Notes: generated by a model not told the origin, from the letters alone. A stretch of DNA of 46,563 bases from an uncultured Mitsuokella sp. (GCA_945873115.1 CAMCBT010000011.1:1-46563); one strand, 5' to 3'; numbered from the stretch's first letter, positions 30,806-38,917 are shown. Numbers and translations: made by a program.

Positions 30806-33214
30806 TTATGTTCCAAGCACAGGCTTGCCCTTGCTATCATCGAAGGTCGCTGTGCAGCGGGGGTAGTTGCTGCAGCCCCAGAAGGCGCCGTTGCGCCCCT
30901 TTATGAGCCGGAGCGTCCCCTCCCTGCAGCGGGGGCAGAGGATGCCCTCCTCCTTCTTCGGTGCCTTCCCCCGCTCCGCCCTTGCCATGGCCTCCTGGGG
31001 GCTTGCCGAGTATTTTGGCTTCTCCTGCCAGCTGCGCCTGGACTTTGCCATTGCGACGTAGCTTCTCGCTGCCTCCTCCATCTGGGCCTCGTAGTCAGCG
31101 GGCGAAAAGAGCGCGGCGAGCTCCGCCTCCTCGCTGGCAGTAGGCCTTGATCCCCCTTGTGCTGTGGCCACCTGCGCGGAGCGCGGCGCGTATTGCCGTC
31201 GCTTCGCCGCCCCCTCGAGATCCGGCTTTCCATCCTTGTCATCGCAGGTCATGCGGCACCTGGGGTAGTTGGAGCAGCCCCAGAACAGGCCATTCTTTCC
31301 CTTTCGCTGCTGGAGCACCCCCGCCTTGCACCGGGGGCAGATGTTTTCCCCCGTGACCTCCATGCGGACGCCCAGGGCCTTCTCGCAGAGCTTCTTCGTA
31401 AAAGCAATCTGCCCGGCGAGGAACTCCTCCAGCGTCCCCACCCCCTCGGACATGGAGTGGAGCTTGTCCTCCCAGATGGCCGTGGAGTCCGGGTACGTCA
31501 TCTCATCCGGCAGAGCGTCAATGAGAAGGTACGCCGAGGGCATGGGCACGAGATACTTCTTCTTCCCCTCCGCCTTCAGGAATTTCCGGCGGATCAGGTC
31601 GTCGATGATGGTGGCCCGGGTCGCCTCCGTGCCGATGCCATACACATCCTTCAGCTGCTTCTTCGCCTCGGGATTCTTCACGTACTTGTGGATTTCCTTC
31701 ATGCCCGCGAGGAGCGTCGCCGCCGTGAAGCGGGTGGGGGGCTTCGTGGTGCTGGTCTTCAGCTCTCCCTGCTGCCAGTTTACAGCGTCTCCCTTCTTCA
31801 TGGCAGGGAGCGACGCGCTCTCGTCCTCTGCCCTTTCCTCCTCCGCCGCCCCCTTCTTTTTCTTCGTGGGGTAGAGGGCCTTCCATCCCGCCGACCGCTC
31901 CGTGCGGCCGCTGGCGGTGAACCGCTCCCCGTGATGGGTCACCTCGAGCTTCGTCTGGTCGTAGACATGGGGCGGATAGAACTGGGCCACATAGGCCCTG
32001 GCGATGAGATAGTAGAGGTTCCGCTCCTCCGGCGTCATGGCATCGAGCTTAGCGGGCACCGTGGTGGGGATGATGGCGTGGTGGGCCGATATCTTCTTGT
32101 CATTCCAGGCCCGGCTCTTTTTCTTCGTGTCCGCGCCCCTTGTCCAGGCAGCGATTTGTTCATTCCCCGCCGCCGCGAGATTCGATAGAATCCTGGGCGC
32201 ATCGGAGAATTGGCTGTTTGGCAGGTACTCGCAGTCGGAGCGGGGGTAGGTGGTGAGCTTCTTCTCGTAGAGCTTCTGGGCCGTATCCAGCACCAGCTGG
32301 GGCGCGTAGCCATACAGCTTGCCCGCCAGCACCTGCAGGGACGACAGGGAAAAGGGGAGAGGCGCCGCCTCCTCCTTTTTCGCCTTCGTGTAGCCCGTGA
32401 GCTTCGCCTCCACCGGTGCCTCCCCGAAGGAGGCCAGCATCCTCTCCGCCAGAGCCTTGTCCACCAGCCGGTTCTCGCTATCGAGGCCCGCCAGGGTGTC
32501 CTGGGGCTTCCAGAGGGCAGCAAATATCCCGTTCGGATGGGCGAAAAGGCCGCGGATGGTGTAGTAGTCCACGGGCTTGAAGTTCTCAATCTCCCGCTCC
32601 CGCCGCACCACCAGGGCCAGCGTCGGGGTCTTCACCCGCCCCACGGGGAGCACCAGCTTCTCGTGGCCCGCCCGCCGGGCCGCCAGCGTATAGGCCCTCG
32701 AGAGGTTCATGCCGATGAGCCAGTCCGCCCGGGCCCTCGCGAGGGCCGACTGCTTCAGTGGGAAAAAGTCCCGGTTGTCCCGGAGGTCTCCATTCGCCCG
32801 CTTGATGCTCTCCTCGTCGAGGGCGTTCAGCAGGATGCGGCGCACGGGCTTTTTCACCTGCAGATAGTCCAGCACCTCGTCCACGAGAAGCTGTCCCTCC
32901 CGATCCGGGTCCCCGCCATGGACGATTTCGTCCGCCTTTTCGATGAGTCCCTTCACGATGGCGAACTGCTTCACCGCCTTCTCATCCACCACCAGCTGCC
33001 AGGCCTTCGGAATGATAGGGAGATCCTCGGCCCGCCAGCTCTTGTACCTGGGGTCGTACTCCTGGGGCTCCGCCTGCCGGAGGATGTGGCCGAAGAGCCA
33101 GGTCACGACCCCCTCCCCGGTGGTGAGATAGCCGTCAGCACGCTGGATGGGCCCCCGTAGGCACTTGGCCAGCTCCCGCCCCATGCTGGGCTTCTCGGCA
33201 ATGTAAAGACGCAA
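30806..33214 (-). CDS. topB: DNA topoisomerase III
   Basis: An 802-residue type IA topoisomerase, which decatenates single-stranded DNA via a 5'-phosphotyrosyl link. Seen: TOPRIM (YIAEKPSMGREL at the N-terminus, GGDPDREGQLL at about 100-110), the catalytic region LTTYPRSDCEYLP (Tyr323), and two C-terminal zinc-ribbon repeats (CPRCKAGVLQ...GCSNYPRC at about 640-675 and CPRCREGTL...GCSNYPRC close to the end). The start is TTG behind GGAGGAG at 7 nt; a GTG directly touching that site is less likely. It lies 17 nt before glpK and 60 nt after the DUF1232 gene. Confidence 0.93.
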   Translation of the reverse strand: MRLYIAEKPSMGRELAKCLRGPIQRADGYLTTGEGVVTWLFGHILRQAEPQEYDPRYKSWRAEDLPIIPKAWQLVVDEKAVKQFAIVKGLIEKADEIVHGGDPDREGQLLVDEVLDYLQVKKPVRRILLNALDEESIKRANGDLRDNRDFFPLKQSALARARADWLIGMNLSRAYTLAARRAGHEKLVLPVGRVKTPTLALVVRREREIENFKPVDYYTIRGLFAHPNGIFAALWKPQDTLAGLDSENRLVDKALAERMLASFGEAPVEAKLTGYTKAKKEEAAPLPFSLSSLQVLAGKLYGYAPQLVLDTAQKLYEKKLTTYPRSDCEYLPNSQFSDAPRILSNLAAAGNEQIAAWTRGADTKKKSRAWNDKKISAHHAIIPTTVPAKLDAMTPEERNLYYLIARAYVAQFYPPHVYDQTKLEVTHHGERFTASGRTERSAGWKALYPTKKKKGAAEEERAEDESASLPAMKKGDAVNWQQGELKTSTTKPPTRFTAATLLAGMKEIHKYVKNPEAKKQLKDVYGIGTEATRATIIDDLIRRKFLKAEGKKKYLVPMPSAYLLIDALPDEMTYPDSTAIWEDKLHSMSEGVGTLEEFLAGQIAFTKKLCEKALGVRMEVTGENICPRCKAGVLQQRKGKNGLFWGCSNYPRCRMTCDDKDGKPDLEGAAKRRQYAPRSAQVATAQGGSRPTASEEAELAALFSPADYEAQMEEAARSYVAMAKSRRSWQEKPKYSASPQEAMARAERGKAPKKEEGILCPRCREGTLRLIKGRNGAFWGCSNYPRCTATFDDSKGKPVLGT

Positions 33215-33274
33215 AGACGACACTCCTCCGGAAAACGCAGATAGCTCTCCTCGCCCCAGACCCAGGGACAAAAA

Positions 33275-33643
33275 TCAGGAAAAGAGCCTATAAAGGATAT
33301 AGATGACAAGCCCCGTCCAAAGGGCCACCACGGCCGTCGCGATAAGGAGCAGCAGCCTGAGGTGACGGATGAGATAGTCCGCCTCCTCCTCGCTCTCCCG
33401 CCGCACGTAGGGAGGCAGGAGGTTCATCAGCCCCATGACCGCCGCCGGCACGAGGACCGCATCGTCCACCAGCCCAAGGAAGGGGATGGAGTCGGGGATG
33501 AGGTCGATGGGGCTCAGGAAATAGAGCACCGCCGCCAGCATGAGATACTTCACCCGCCTCGGCGTCCCCCGCTTCCGGAGTGCCAGCAGCATAATGATCA
33601 GGTCGCGGCGAAACAGCCGCAAAAACGAAAGGATTCTCGCCAT
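33275..33643 (-). CDS. DUF1232 (YkvA-like) membrane protein
   Basis: A 122-residue protein of the DUF1232 family with the signature YFLSPIDLIPDSIPFLGLVDDAVLVPAAVMGL (about residues 37-68) and a C-terminal hydrophobic anchor (LLLLIATAVVALWTGLVIYILY). Function of the family is not established. The ATG at 33643 is behind GGGGGAG; the longer frame upstream crosses the promoter. It is probably the first gene of a DUF1232-topB-glpK run. Confidence 0.85.
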   Translation of the reverse strand: MARILSFLRLFRRDLIIMLLALRKRGTPRRVKYLMLAAVLYFLSPIDLIPDSIPFLGLVDDAVLVPAAVMGLMNLLPPYVRRESEEEADYLIRHLRLLLLIATAVVALWTGLVIYILYRLFS

Positions 33644-33683
33644 GGAAAGCTCCCCCCACGCAATAGTCAAATAGTTCCTATCC

Positions 33684-33712
33684 ATAATACCCGCTTTTCC
33701 CTGCCCCGTCAA
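33684..33712 (-). promoter_or_regulatory. promoter of DUF1232 (and perhaps topB-glpK)
   Basis: Minus strand TTGACG (33707-33712), 17 bp, TATTAT (33684-33689), about 35 nt before the ATG. Confidence 0.7.
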
Positions 33713-33847
33713 TCACAGGCACTTGGCAGTGTGGTCTTGTATGCAACGTCGCTACATGGATGCATTGCATCGCAGTATGGTCGGGTGAATGCAGGGCGCA
33801 CGGCGCATACCGTAACTTGTCATAGCATATCACTTTTATTATACGAA

Positions 33848-33876
33848 TTGACTACACTATACCGTTCTGCTATAAT
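33848..33876 (+). promoter_or_regulatory. promoter of the lysA-like gene
   Basis: TTGACT (33848-33853), 17 bp, TATAAT (33871-33876). The leader is only about 48 nt, too short for a lysine riboswitch. A 13-bp palindrome GATGCATTGCATC (33759-33771) lies about 75 bp further upstream and could be an operator. Confidence 0.8.
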
Positions 33877-33930
33877 TTACCCAAGAAAAAGAGAACTATT
33901 TTCTATCCCATATACACAAGGAGCAAGACC

Positions 33931-35190
33931 ATGAGCGAAAAGACCTTTCCCCTCTCCAAGGAGCGCCTGGAGGAAATCATCAAGACATATCCCACCCCCT
34001 TCCACATCTATAGCGAGAAGAAGATTCGCGAGAGCGTCCGGGCCCTCAAGAAGGCCTTCTCCTGGTCTCCCGGCTATCGGAACCAGTTCGCCGTCAAGGC
34101 CCTGCCGAACCCCCGCATCCTCCAGATTGTCCACGAGGAGGGCAGCGGCACGGATAACTCCAGCCTCGCCGAGCTCCTCCTCTCCGAGGCCGCCGACTTC
34201 CGTGGCGAGGAAATCCTCCTGACGTCGAACGACACCCCCGCCGACGAATTCCAGAAGGCCATCGAGCTCGGCGCCATCATCAATCTTGATGACATCAGCC
34301 ATCTGGACTATCTCGCGGAAAACGCAGGCCTGCCGGAGGTCCTCTGCTTCCGCTACAATCCCGGGGATCTCGTGGACGGCAACGACATCATCGGAAAGCC
34401 CCGAGAGGCCAAGTACGGCCTGACCCGCGACCAGATGTTTGAGGCCTACAAGCGGGCCAAGGACATGGGCGTGAAGCGCTTCGGCCTCCACACCATGGTG
34501 GCGTCGAACGAGCGCCGCCCCGAGGCCTTCCTCCTCACCGCCACCATCATGTTCGACATGGCCGTGGCCCTGAAGGAGCGGGTTGGCATCCAGGTGGAGT
34601 TCATCAACATCGGCGGCGGCCTCGGCATCCCCTACCGCCCCGAGGAGGAGCCCCTGGATGTCGTAGCCATCGGCGAGGGCATCCGGGGACTCTTCCAGGA
34701 GAAGATGGTCCCCGCCGGTCTCGGCTCCGCCCGCATGATGACAGAGAGCGGCCGCGCCATCACCGGCCCCGCCGGCTGGCTCGTCTCCACCGCCATCCAC
34801 GAGAAGAAGACCTACAAGGACTACATCGGCCTCGACTCCTGCATGGCGAACCTCATGCGCCCCGCCATGTACGGCGCCTACCACCACATCACCGTGGCCG
34901 GCAAGGAGCACGCCCCCATCGACCACGTCTACGATGTCACGGGGTCCCTCTGCGAGAACAACGACAAGTTCGCCATCGACCGTCGCCTGCCGAAGATCGC
35001 CATCGGCGACCGGGTCATCATCCACGACACCGGCGCCCACGGCAGCGCCATGGGCTTCAACTACAATGGCAAGCTCTGGTGCGCCGAGCTCCTCCTCCGG
35101 GAGGACGGCAGCGTAGAGCTCATCCGCCGGGCCCAGACCCTCGACGACTACTTCGCCACCCTCCGTGGCTTTGCGGGCAGCATTATCTGA
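33931..35190 (+). CDS. lysA: diaminopimelate decarboxylase-like fold-III PLP enzyme
   Basis: A 419-residue alanine-racemase-fold decarboxylase that would convert meso-diaminopimelate to lysine. Seen: PLP lysine in QFAVKALPNP (about residues 50-59), EEGSGTDNSSLAEL, the GLHTMVAS segment, INIGGGLGIPY (about 228-238), ESGRAITGPAGWLV and, at the active site of the partner subunit, YDVTGSLCENNDKFA. This is the divergent clostridial-type LysA group, so substrate specificity is less certain than for the classical form; a role in diamine supply is conceivable in an organism of this kind. Strong promoter, ATG behind AAGGAG, followed by a NifX-like gene. Confidence 0.8.
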   Translation: MSEKTFPLSKERLEEIIKTYPTPFHIYSEKKIRESVRALKKAFSWSPGYRNQFAVKALPNPRILQIVHEEGSGTDNSSLAELLLSEAADFRGEEILLTSNDTPADEFQKAIELGAIINLDDISHLDYLAENAGLPEVLCFRYNPGDLVDGNDIIGKPREAKYGLTRDQMFEAYKRAKDMGVKRFGLHTMVASNERRPEAFLLTATIMFDMAVALKERVGIQVEFINIGGGLGIPYRPEEEPLDVVAIGEGIRGLFQEKMVPAGLGSARMMTESGRAITGPAGWLVSTAIHEKKTYKDYIGLDSCMANLMRPAMYGAYHHITVAGKEHAPIDHVYDVTGSLCENNDKFAIDRRLPKIAIGDRVIIHDTGAHGSAMGFNYNGKLWCAELLLREDGSVELIRRAQTLDDYFATLRGFAGSII

Positions 35191-35388
35191 CCTCCCCATA
35201 GAAACAGCGGCTTCCATGGGGGTGGCCGCACGACGGTGCAGGCCCTGTATCTGGCAGCGCAAAGGCATATTGCCGGGTGCCTGGTGGAGGGCCGCCCCCT
35301 ATGTATCGAGGGCGGCAGCTTCGAGCTCTGCGGAGCCGGGGCGGGCCGCTCCCTCACGAGAATCGCAAAGGCGAAAGGAGCGAGCAGC
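35191..35388 (+). other. 198-bp gap whose frame is open in phase with both neighbours
   Basis: No independent gene is recognised. The lysA reading frame continues without a further stop from its TGA into the NifX-like gene, giving a GC-rich translated stretch (VQALYLAAQRHIAGC... ) that resembles nothing I know. A short dyad CCCCAT/ATGGGG (35194-35220) is present without a T tract, so no terminator separates the two genes and they may be cotranscribed. Confidence 0.4.
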
Positions 35389-35769
35389 ATGAAAATCGCA
35401 GTACCCTATGACAATGGAGAAATCTTCCAGCACTTCGGCAAGAGCGAGGCCTTCCGGCTCTATGAGGTGGAGGACGGGAGCGTAAGGGAGTCCCATGATC
35501 TCAGCAGTAATGGCTCCGGCCACGGGGCCCTGGTGGGGCTCCTGAAGGACGAGGGAGTGGACACGCTGATCTGCGGCGGCATCGGCGCGGGGGCCCAGAG
35601 TGCCCTAAAGGAGGCGGGCCTCACCCTCTACGGCGGCGTAAAGGGTAAGGCGGATACGGCAGTCTCGGACTTCCTGGCGGGAAAGCTCGCCTATGACCCG
35701 GCCGTCCACTGCGACCACCACGGCCACGAGCACGGTCATGGCCACGGCTGCGGCAGCCATGGGCACTGA
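35389..35769 (+). CDS. NifX/NifB-domain protein with His/Cys-rich tail
   Basis: A 126-residue protein of the dinitrogenase Fe-Mo cofactor-binding (NifX/NafY/YedF-like 'Nitro_FeMo-Co') family: MKIAVPYDNGEIFQHFGKSE at the start, then GHGALVGLLKDEGVDTLICGGIGAGAQSALKEAG (about residues 43-76). The last 20 residues are mostly His and Gly with two Cys (HCDHHGHEHGHGHGCG), a likely metal-binding tail. No nif genes are near, so nitrogenase work is unlikely; a metal-cluster carrier or metal store is plausible. ATG behind GAAAGGAG; the frame is open further upstream. Confidence 0.8.
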   Translation: MKIAVPYDNGEIFQHFGKSEAFRLYEVEDGSVRESHDLSSNGSGHGALVGLLKDEGVDTLICGGIGAGAQSALKEAGLTLYGGVKGKADTAVSDFLAGKLAYDPAVHCDHHGHEHGHGHGCGSHGH

Positions 35770-35794
35770 TTTGCCCTCAGAAAATAGACACATA

Positions 35795-35838
35795 GGGGTG
35801 TTTCTCATGGTACAGATTCCATGGGAAACACCCCTTTT
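35795..35838 (+). terminator. strong intrinsic terminator after the NifX-like gene
   Basis: A 16-bp near-perfect stem (35795-35810 with 35819-35834; GGGGTGTTTC...GAAACACCCC) and T4. It is almost symmetric and can also act on the minus strand. Confidence 0.9.
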
Positions 35839-35842
35839 CGTG

Positions 35843-36128
35843 CGAACAGCGAAGACCCCCGTAGAGCGCTTCACGGAGTTCTGAGGGCTACTTGCATAGG
35901 CCGAGAGCCGGGGCTTCAGCGCTACATCGACAGCGATATTCGTCTCAGAGACCTTGGCAATTTCCTCCAGTGTCCTTCGAATGTCCGCGACCTCCGCCCG
36001 AAAATCCGCCATCCGCTCTAAGTCCGCCGCAATCCTTTCCGCCTCCCGCTCACTTAGTCCATCGGACCTGCGGAGGCACTCGAAGGAGTACGCTGCAAGC
36101 CTGCACAGGGAAGAGAGTTTTCTTCAGC
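35843..36128 (-). pseudogene. remnant of a coiled-coil protein gene
   Basis: The minus-strand frame is open from about 36128 past the terminator to 35605 and has a strongly helical, coding-like character (GLSEREAERIAADLERMADFRAEV and following residues to VSETN). It has no upstream promoter, no good start (an internal ATG at 36012 lacks a ribosome-binding site), and its 3' part runs antisense through a terminator and the NifX-like gene. I read it as a fragment whose 5' end was replaced at or near the inverted repeat at 36053-36075. The family is not recognised. Confidence 0.4.
36053..36075. repeat. 23-bp inverted repeat, left arm
   Basis: Perfect 23-of-23 reverse complement of 36528-36550; the arms enclose 452 bp. 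The match stops sharply on both sides. This arm lies within the minus-strand coiled-coil remnant. Confidence 0.85.
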
Positions 36129-36175
36129 TTCGCACGCGCTTTCAAAAAATATTTCAACTTTCTAGGAAAAAAGTC

Positions 36176-36204
36176 TTGACGGGATGTTTTTCCTATGGTA
36201 TACT
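36176..36204 (+). promoter_or_regulatory. promoter inside the inverted-repeat segment
   Basis: TTGACG (36176-36181), 17 bp, TATACT (36199-36204), reading toward the small secreted protein gene. If the segment were inverted, it would point into the minus-strand remnant. Confidence 0.75.
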
Positions 36205-36255
36205 CTAGCCATAGAGTTCAAGAGAAACAACCGCGATTGGAAAGAAGCGATTTAT

Positions 36256-36549
36256 ATGATAAAGACACTGACAAAGACCTTCGGTCTTTTCCTCACAGCC
36301 GGCGTCCTGCTCCTAGGATTTACCGGCACCGGCGAGGCAGCCACACCCCAGGCGGTGCAATCGCCTCCGGCAGTCACCATGAACGTCACAGCGGACATGA
36401 CCCAGCAGAGCACCCTCTCCTCCGATGCAGAGGCCATCATCAACAGTCTCAAGGCAAAGGGAACCCCCGAGAGTGCTTATAAGGTCGCAGAAGCCGATGT
36501 GGATATCGTTCTCGACGCTGTCGCATTCTCCGCAGGTCCGATGGACTAA
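36256..36549 (+). CDS. small secreted protein, unknown
   Basis: A 97-residue precursor. A signal peptide is evident: basic MIKTLTK, a hydrophobic core (FGLFLTAGVLLLGFTGT) and an Ala-rich cleavage site near GEAA (about residue 29). The mature part is about 68 residues, polar, without cysteine, with one helix-like stretch (SSDAEAIINSLKAKGTPESAYKVAEADVDIVLDAV). I recognise no family. ATG at 36256 has a weak, distant GGAAAG site, so the start is less sure than the frame; the frame is open upstream through the promoter. Its last codons and stop lie within the right arm of the 23-bp inverted repeat. A strong terminator follows. Confidence 0.6.
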   Translation: MIKTLTKTFGLFLTAGVLLLGFTGTGEAATPQAVQSPPAVTMNVTADMTQQSTLSSDAEAIINSLKAKGTPESAYKVAEADVDIVLDAVAFSAGPMD

Positions 36550-36550
36550 G
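36528..36550. repeat. 23-bp inverted repeat, right arm
   Basis: Reverse complement of 36053-36075 without mismatch. It contains the final six codons and TAA stop of the small secreted protein gene, so inversion of the enclosed segment would leave that gene intact but turn it round. Confidence 0.85.
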
Positions 36551-36561
36551 AAAAGAAAACA

Positions 36562-36602
36562 AGAAAAAAAGCCCTGTCTGAGCGTCAGACAGGGCTTTTT
36601 CG
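36562..36602 (+). terminator. intrinsic terminator after the small secreted protein gene
   Basis: 11-bp perfect stem (36571-36581 with 36585-36595), 3-nt loop, A-rich 5' flank and T5. Outside the inverted repeats, so it would stay behind if the segment inverted. It can act on the minus strand as well. Confidence 0.92.
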
Positions 36603-36714
36603 TGACTTTTGAGCGCACCCCGAACCTCGCCACCGACTCCACCCTGCAGCTGATTCTTGACTGCACGGGGTATAAGGAGCTTGCTTCCGGGGGTGATATT
36701 GTGCTTATGTGGTA

Positions 36715-37551
36715 TCAGTCCAGCACGTATACCTGGATATTGCGGCGGCCGAAGGCCATGGCGCTGCCGTAGTCCTCCATGCAGAGGTCGATCATGTTGC
36801 CGCGGATGGCGCCGCCGGTGTCGGCAGCGATGGCCACCCCGTAGCCGGGGATATAGAGTCGGGTGCCGAGAGGGATGACGCTTGGATCCACGGCCACCAC
36901 GCCGTAGCGGGCCACCATGCCGGAGGCGGTGATGCCGGCTCCGCCGCCGTCAGACGGCAGATATGCGGAGGCCTCCATGGTGAGGACGGCGCTGTAGCGC
37001 TCCGTGCCCCTAGAGGTCTCGATGATCCTCCTGGCCCGCTCCTTTTCGGCGCGGATGGCGGCATTATCCTCCACATCGATGGTCATGTTCCTCGTGACAG
37101 CCGTATCGAGGCCCGTGGGGCTCTCGATGGCATCGAGCTGGTAGCCCTGCTCCAGGAGGGCCTCCCGGACGGTGGTCTTGTTCGTCAGGATTTCCTTTCT
37201 CTTCCCATCGTAGGCGATGGTGACGGGAACGGCCCGACGGATGGTGATTTCTGTATGCTTGTCATCAATATGCTGGAGCTCGTAGTCGTCGCCCTGCCAG
37301 AGGACAACGCCCGACTTCGTCAGCACATTGCTGGGATCCGTCTGTACTGTCTTTTTCTGGATGGTCCTGCCATCCACATTTATCGTAAAGTTGTGGGTTT
37401 TGTCGGGAATGCTTGCGTTCGTCTGCCCTGCCCCCGTGAAGCCCGTCGTGACGAAGAGTGCGCCAGCGAGAAGCCCGGAGCCAATGGCAATTTTCATATG
37501 CTTTTTACGACGCTCCTTGCGTCGTGACGTTGCAGTTCCTCTCAAACTCAT
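36715..37551 (-). CDS. 3D-domain cell-wall protein with G5/DUF348-like region (YabE/YuiC type)
   Basis: A 278-residue exported protein. A basic stretch and hydrophobic segment (about residues 10-40) form a signal peptide or anchor. Residues about 50-150 resemble the ubiquitin-like DUF348 repeats of YabE (FTINVDGRTIQKKTV, VPVTIAYDGKRKEILTNKTTVREALLEQG). The C-terminal 3D domain shows its three aspartates: VVAVDPSVIPLGTRLYIPGYG, AIAADTGGAIRG and MIDLCM. Such proteins are peptidoglycan hydrolases of the lytic-transglycosylase-like fold. ATG at 37551 behind AAGGGGGAA. The leader is about 170 nt and structured; csaB terminates before it, so it has its own transcription start, not identified. Confidence 0.88.
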   Translation of the reverse strand: MSLRGTATSRRKERRKKHMKIAIGSGLLAGALFVTTGFTGAGQTNASIPDKTHNFTINVDGRTIQKKTVQTDPSNVLTKSGVVLWQGDDYELQHIDDKHTEITIRRAVPVTIAYDGKRKEILTNKTTVREALLEQGYQLDAIESPTGLDTAVTRNMTIDVEDNAAIRAEKERARRIIETSRGTERYSAVLTMEASAYLPSDGGGAGITASGMVARYGVVAVDPSVIPLGTRLYIPGYGVAIAADTGGAIRGNMIDLCMEDYGSAMAFGRRNIQVYVLD

Positions 37552-37579
37552 TCAATTCCCCCTTTTGTGGGCTCCGCAT

Positions 37580-37680
37580 GACGTGCATACGTGTCCACCT
37601 ACGTGCAGGCGAAAACCTCACCGCCGCCCGCGTGAGTGCGGTTGCCGCTAACGGCTGCGCAAAGGCGCAATACAGTCTTT
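37580..37680 (-). repeat. possible diverged member of the dispersed repeat, in the 3D-gene leader
   Basis: On the minus strand the landmarks AGCCGT, GGGCGGCG and GTGGAC occur in the same order, and the first and last are about the same distance apart (58 against 59 nt), as on the plus strand of copy A (6085-6186). Base identity between landmarks is low. It also forms GC hairpins in the leader RNA. I give this as a possibility only. Confidence 0.3.
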
Positions 37681-37726
37681 CTTTTTGACTTTTGCTATTC
37701 TCCCACTTCGCGCTGAATATTCCATG

Positions 37727-37772
37727 AAAAAAGGGAATCCACTGAAAGAATAGGCTTCTTTCGGGGATTCCC
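37727..37772 (-). terminator. strong intrinsic terminator after csaB
   Basis: Minus strand: outer stem GGGAATCC/GGATTCCC and inner stem CGAAAGAA/TTCTTTC (37733-37772), then T6. It ends the secA-prfB-DUF2993-DUF5693-csaB transcript about 55 nt past the csaB stop. Confidence 0.92.
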
Positions 37773-37826
37773 TCACCACTTTGTTCAAATATGATGTAAA
37801 ATGACGACAACTTGTCCTCAGAAGAA

Positions 37827-38909
37827 TCAGGCGTACAGGAGGCGGCGGGCGATATCCGCGTTCTTTTCGGCGGCACATCGAAGCGCCTCGGAAAGGGGCT
37901 TCTGGGTCTTGCGCCCCCCCCATTTCTCTGCCACAGCCTCGAAGAGCGCCTCGGCGGTGACGGAGGCGAGATCCCCCACGCTCTTCTCCCCGATGGTCTC
38001 GAGGAAGCGCTCCACCTTCGGGTCATAGCTCACCCCCACCATGGGCACCCCCATGACGCTGGCGAAGATAAGGGCATGGAGACGGATGGCAATCATGAGA
38101 TCCATATTCCCCACGAGGGAGAGGAACTCTGCCGTGGTGTACTCGTCGGCGAGGAGGATGGCCTTCTCCTCCATCTTTTCTGCGATGGACTCGGCAGCGC
38201 AGAGATCCTCCGGGTACTGCATGGGGAGAAAGACGGGGGTGGCCTTTAGCTCCCGGGCGATGCGATCGGCCGCCCTTGCCATAGCCTCCTTGAAGCCCTC
38301 CTCCCTTTGCCAGTTCCGGACGGAGATGCCCACCACGGGCATTCCCTCGGGCACATTGTAGCGGGAAAATATCGCCTGCCCCGCCGTGAGGTTCGCCGGG
38401 TGGATGGCGAGCACCGGATCCGCCGTCTGCTCTATGGGGGGCCGGGTGATGCCAAGCCGCGCAAGCTCTGCTAGCGACCCCTCATCCCGGACGGTGATGA
38501 AGTCTGCCCGGTTCACGAGGAGGCGCATGAAGAAGGAGGCCGTTCCCCCGAGGATGGGGCCGATGCCCTGGGCGTAGAGCATGACGGGGGTGCGCAGGAG
38601 AAGCCCCAAGAGGATAATGGCGAGATAGTAATAGAGGCTCCGCTTGCTGGTCACGTTCTGCAGGAGGCTGCCGCCGCCGCTGATGAGAAGATCCGCCCGC
38701 AGGAGGGCGAGGGCGATGGCGGGAAGGTTCAGCCAGGAGATGGACGATACCCCATGGTGATTTGCCGTAGCCTCGGGCGCGGCGGAGATGACCGTGATAT
38801 GAAGTTTTGGGGCCTTGTCCTCGAGCACCTCCAGCATGGCGGCGAGCATGGCTTCATCGCCGGCATTCTTTGAGCCGTAGTAGCCCGATATGACGATCCG
38901 TTTCTCCAT
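37827..38909 (-). CDS. csaB: CsaB polysaccharide pyruvyl transferase
   Basis: A 360-residue enzyme that in Gram-positives adds pyruvate ketal to secondary cell-wall polymer so that SLH-domain proteins can bind. Seen: ISGYYGSKNAGDEAML at the N-terminus, LLISGGGSLLQN (about residues 75-86), LYAQGIGPI, TVRDEGSLAELARLG, GISVRNW and AIRLHALIFASVMGVP (about 275-290). Negativicutes tether their outer membrane with SLH-domain OmpM proteins reported to bind diamine-modified peptidoglycan, so the acceptor of the pyruvate here is unclear. Spaced 8 nt after DUF5693. Confidence 0.92.
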   Translation of the reverse strand: MEKRIVISGYYGSKNAGDEAMLAAMLEVLEDKAPKLHITVISAAPEATANHHGVSSISWLNLPAIALALLRADLLISGGGSLLQNVTSKRSLYYYLAIILLGLLLRTPVMLYAQGIGPILGGTASFFMRLLVNRADFITVRDEGSLAELARLGITRPPIEQTADPVLAIHPANLTAGQAIFSRYNVPEGMPVVGISVRNWQREEGFKEAMARAADRIARELKATPVFLPMQYPEDLCAAESIAEKMEEKAILLADEYTTAEFLSLVGNMDLMIAIRLHALIFASVMGVPMVGVSYDPKVERFLETIGEKSVGDLASVTAEALFEAVAEKWGGRKTQKPLSEALRCAAEKNADIARRLLYA

Positions 38910-38917
38910 CCGTCCGC

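Noticed and set aside
33713..33930. Lysine riboswitch before the lysA-like gene
   Set aside because: The promoter at 33848-33876 leaves a leader of only about 48 nt, too short for an L-box.
35194..35220. CCCCAT/ATGGGG hairpin as a terminator after lysA
   Set aside because: A stem of six pairs with a 15-nt loop and no T tract; it does not meet the terminator pattern seen elsewhere in the window.
34074..35268. Long minus-strand open frames antisense to the lysA-like gene (up to 463 codons)
   Set aside because: They arise from the GC-rich third positions of the real gene; composition is low in complexity and has no recognisable motif.
37552..37726. Possible c-di-AMP (ydaO-type) riboswitch before the 3D-domain gene
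   Set aside because: Such genes often carry one and the leader is long and structured, but the conserved ydaO core blocks could not be found on the minus strand.
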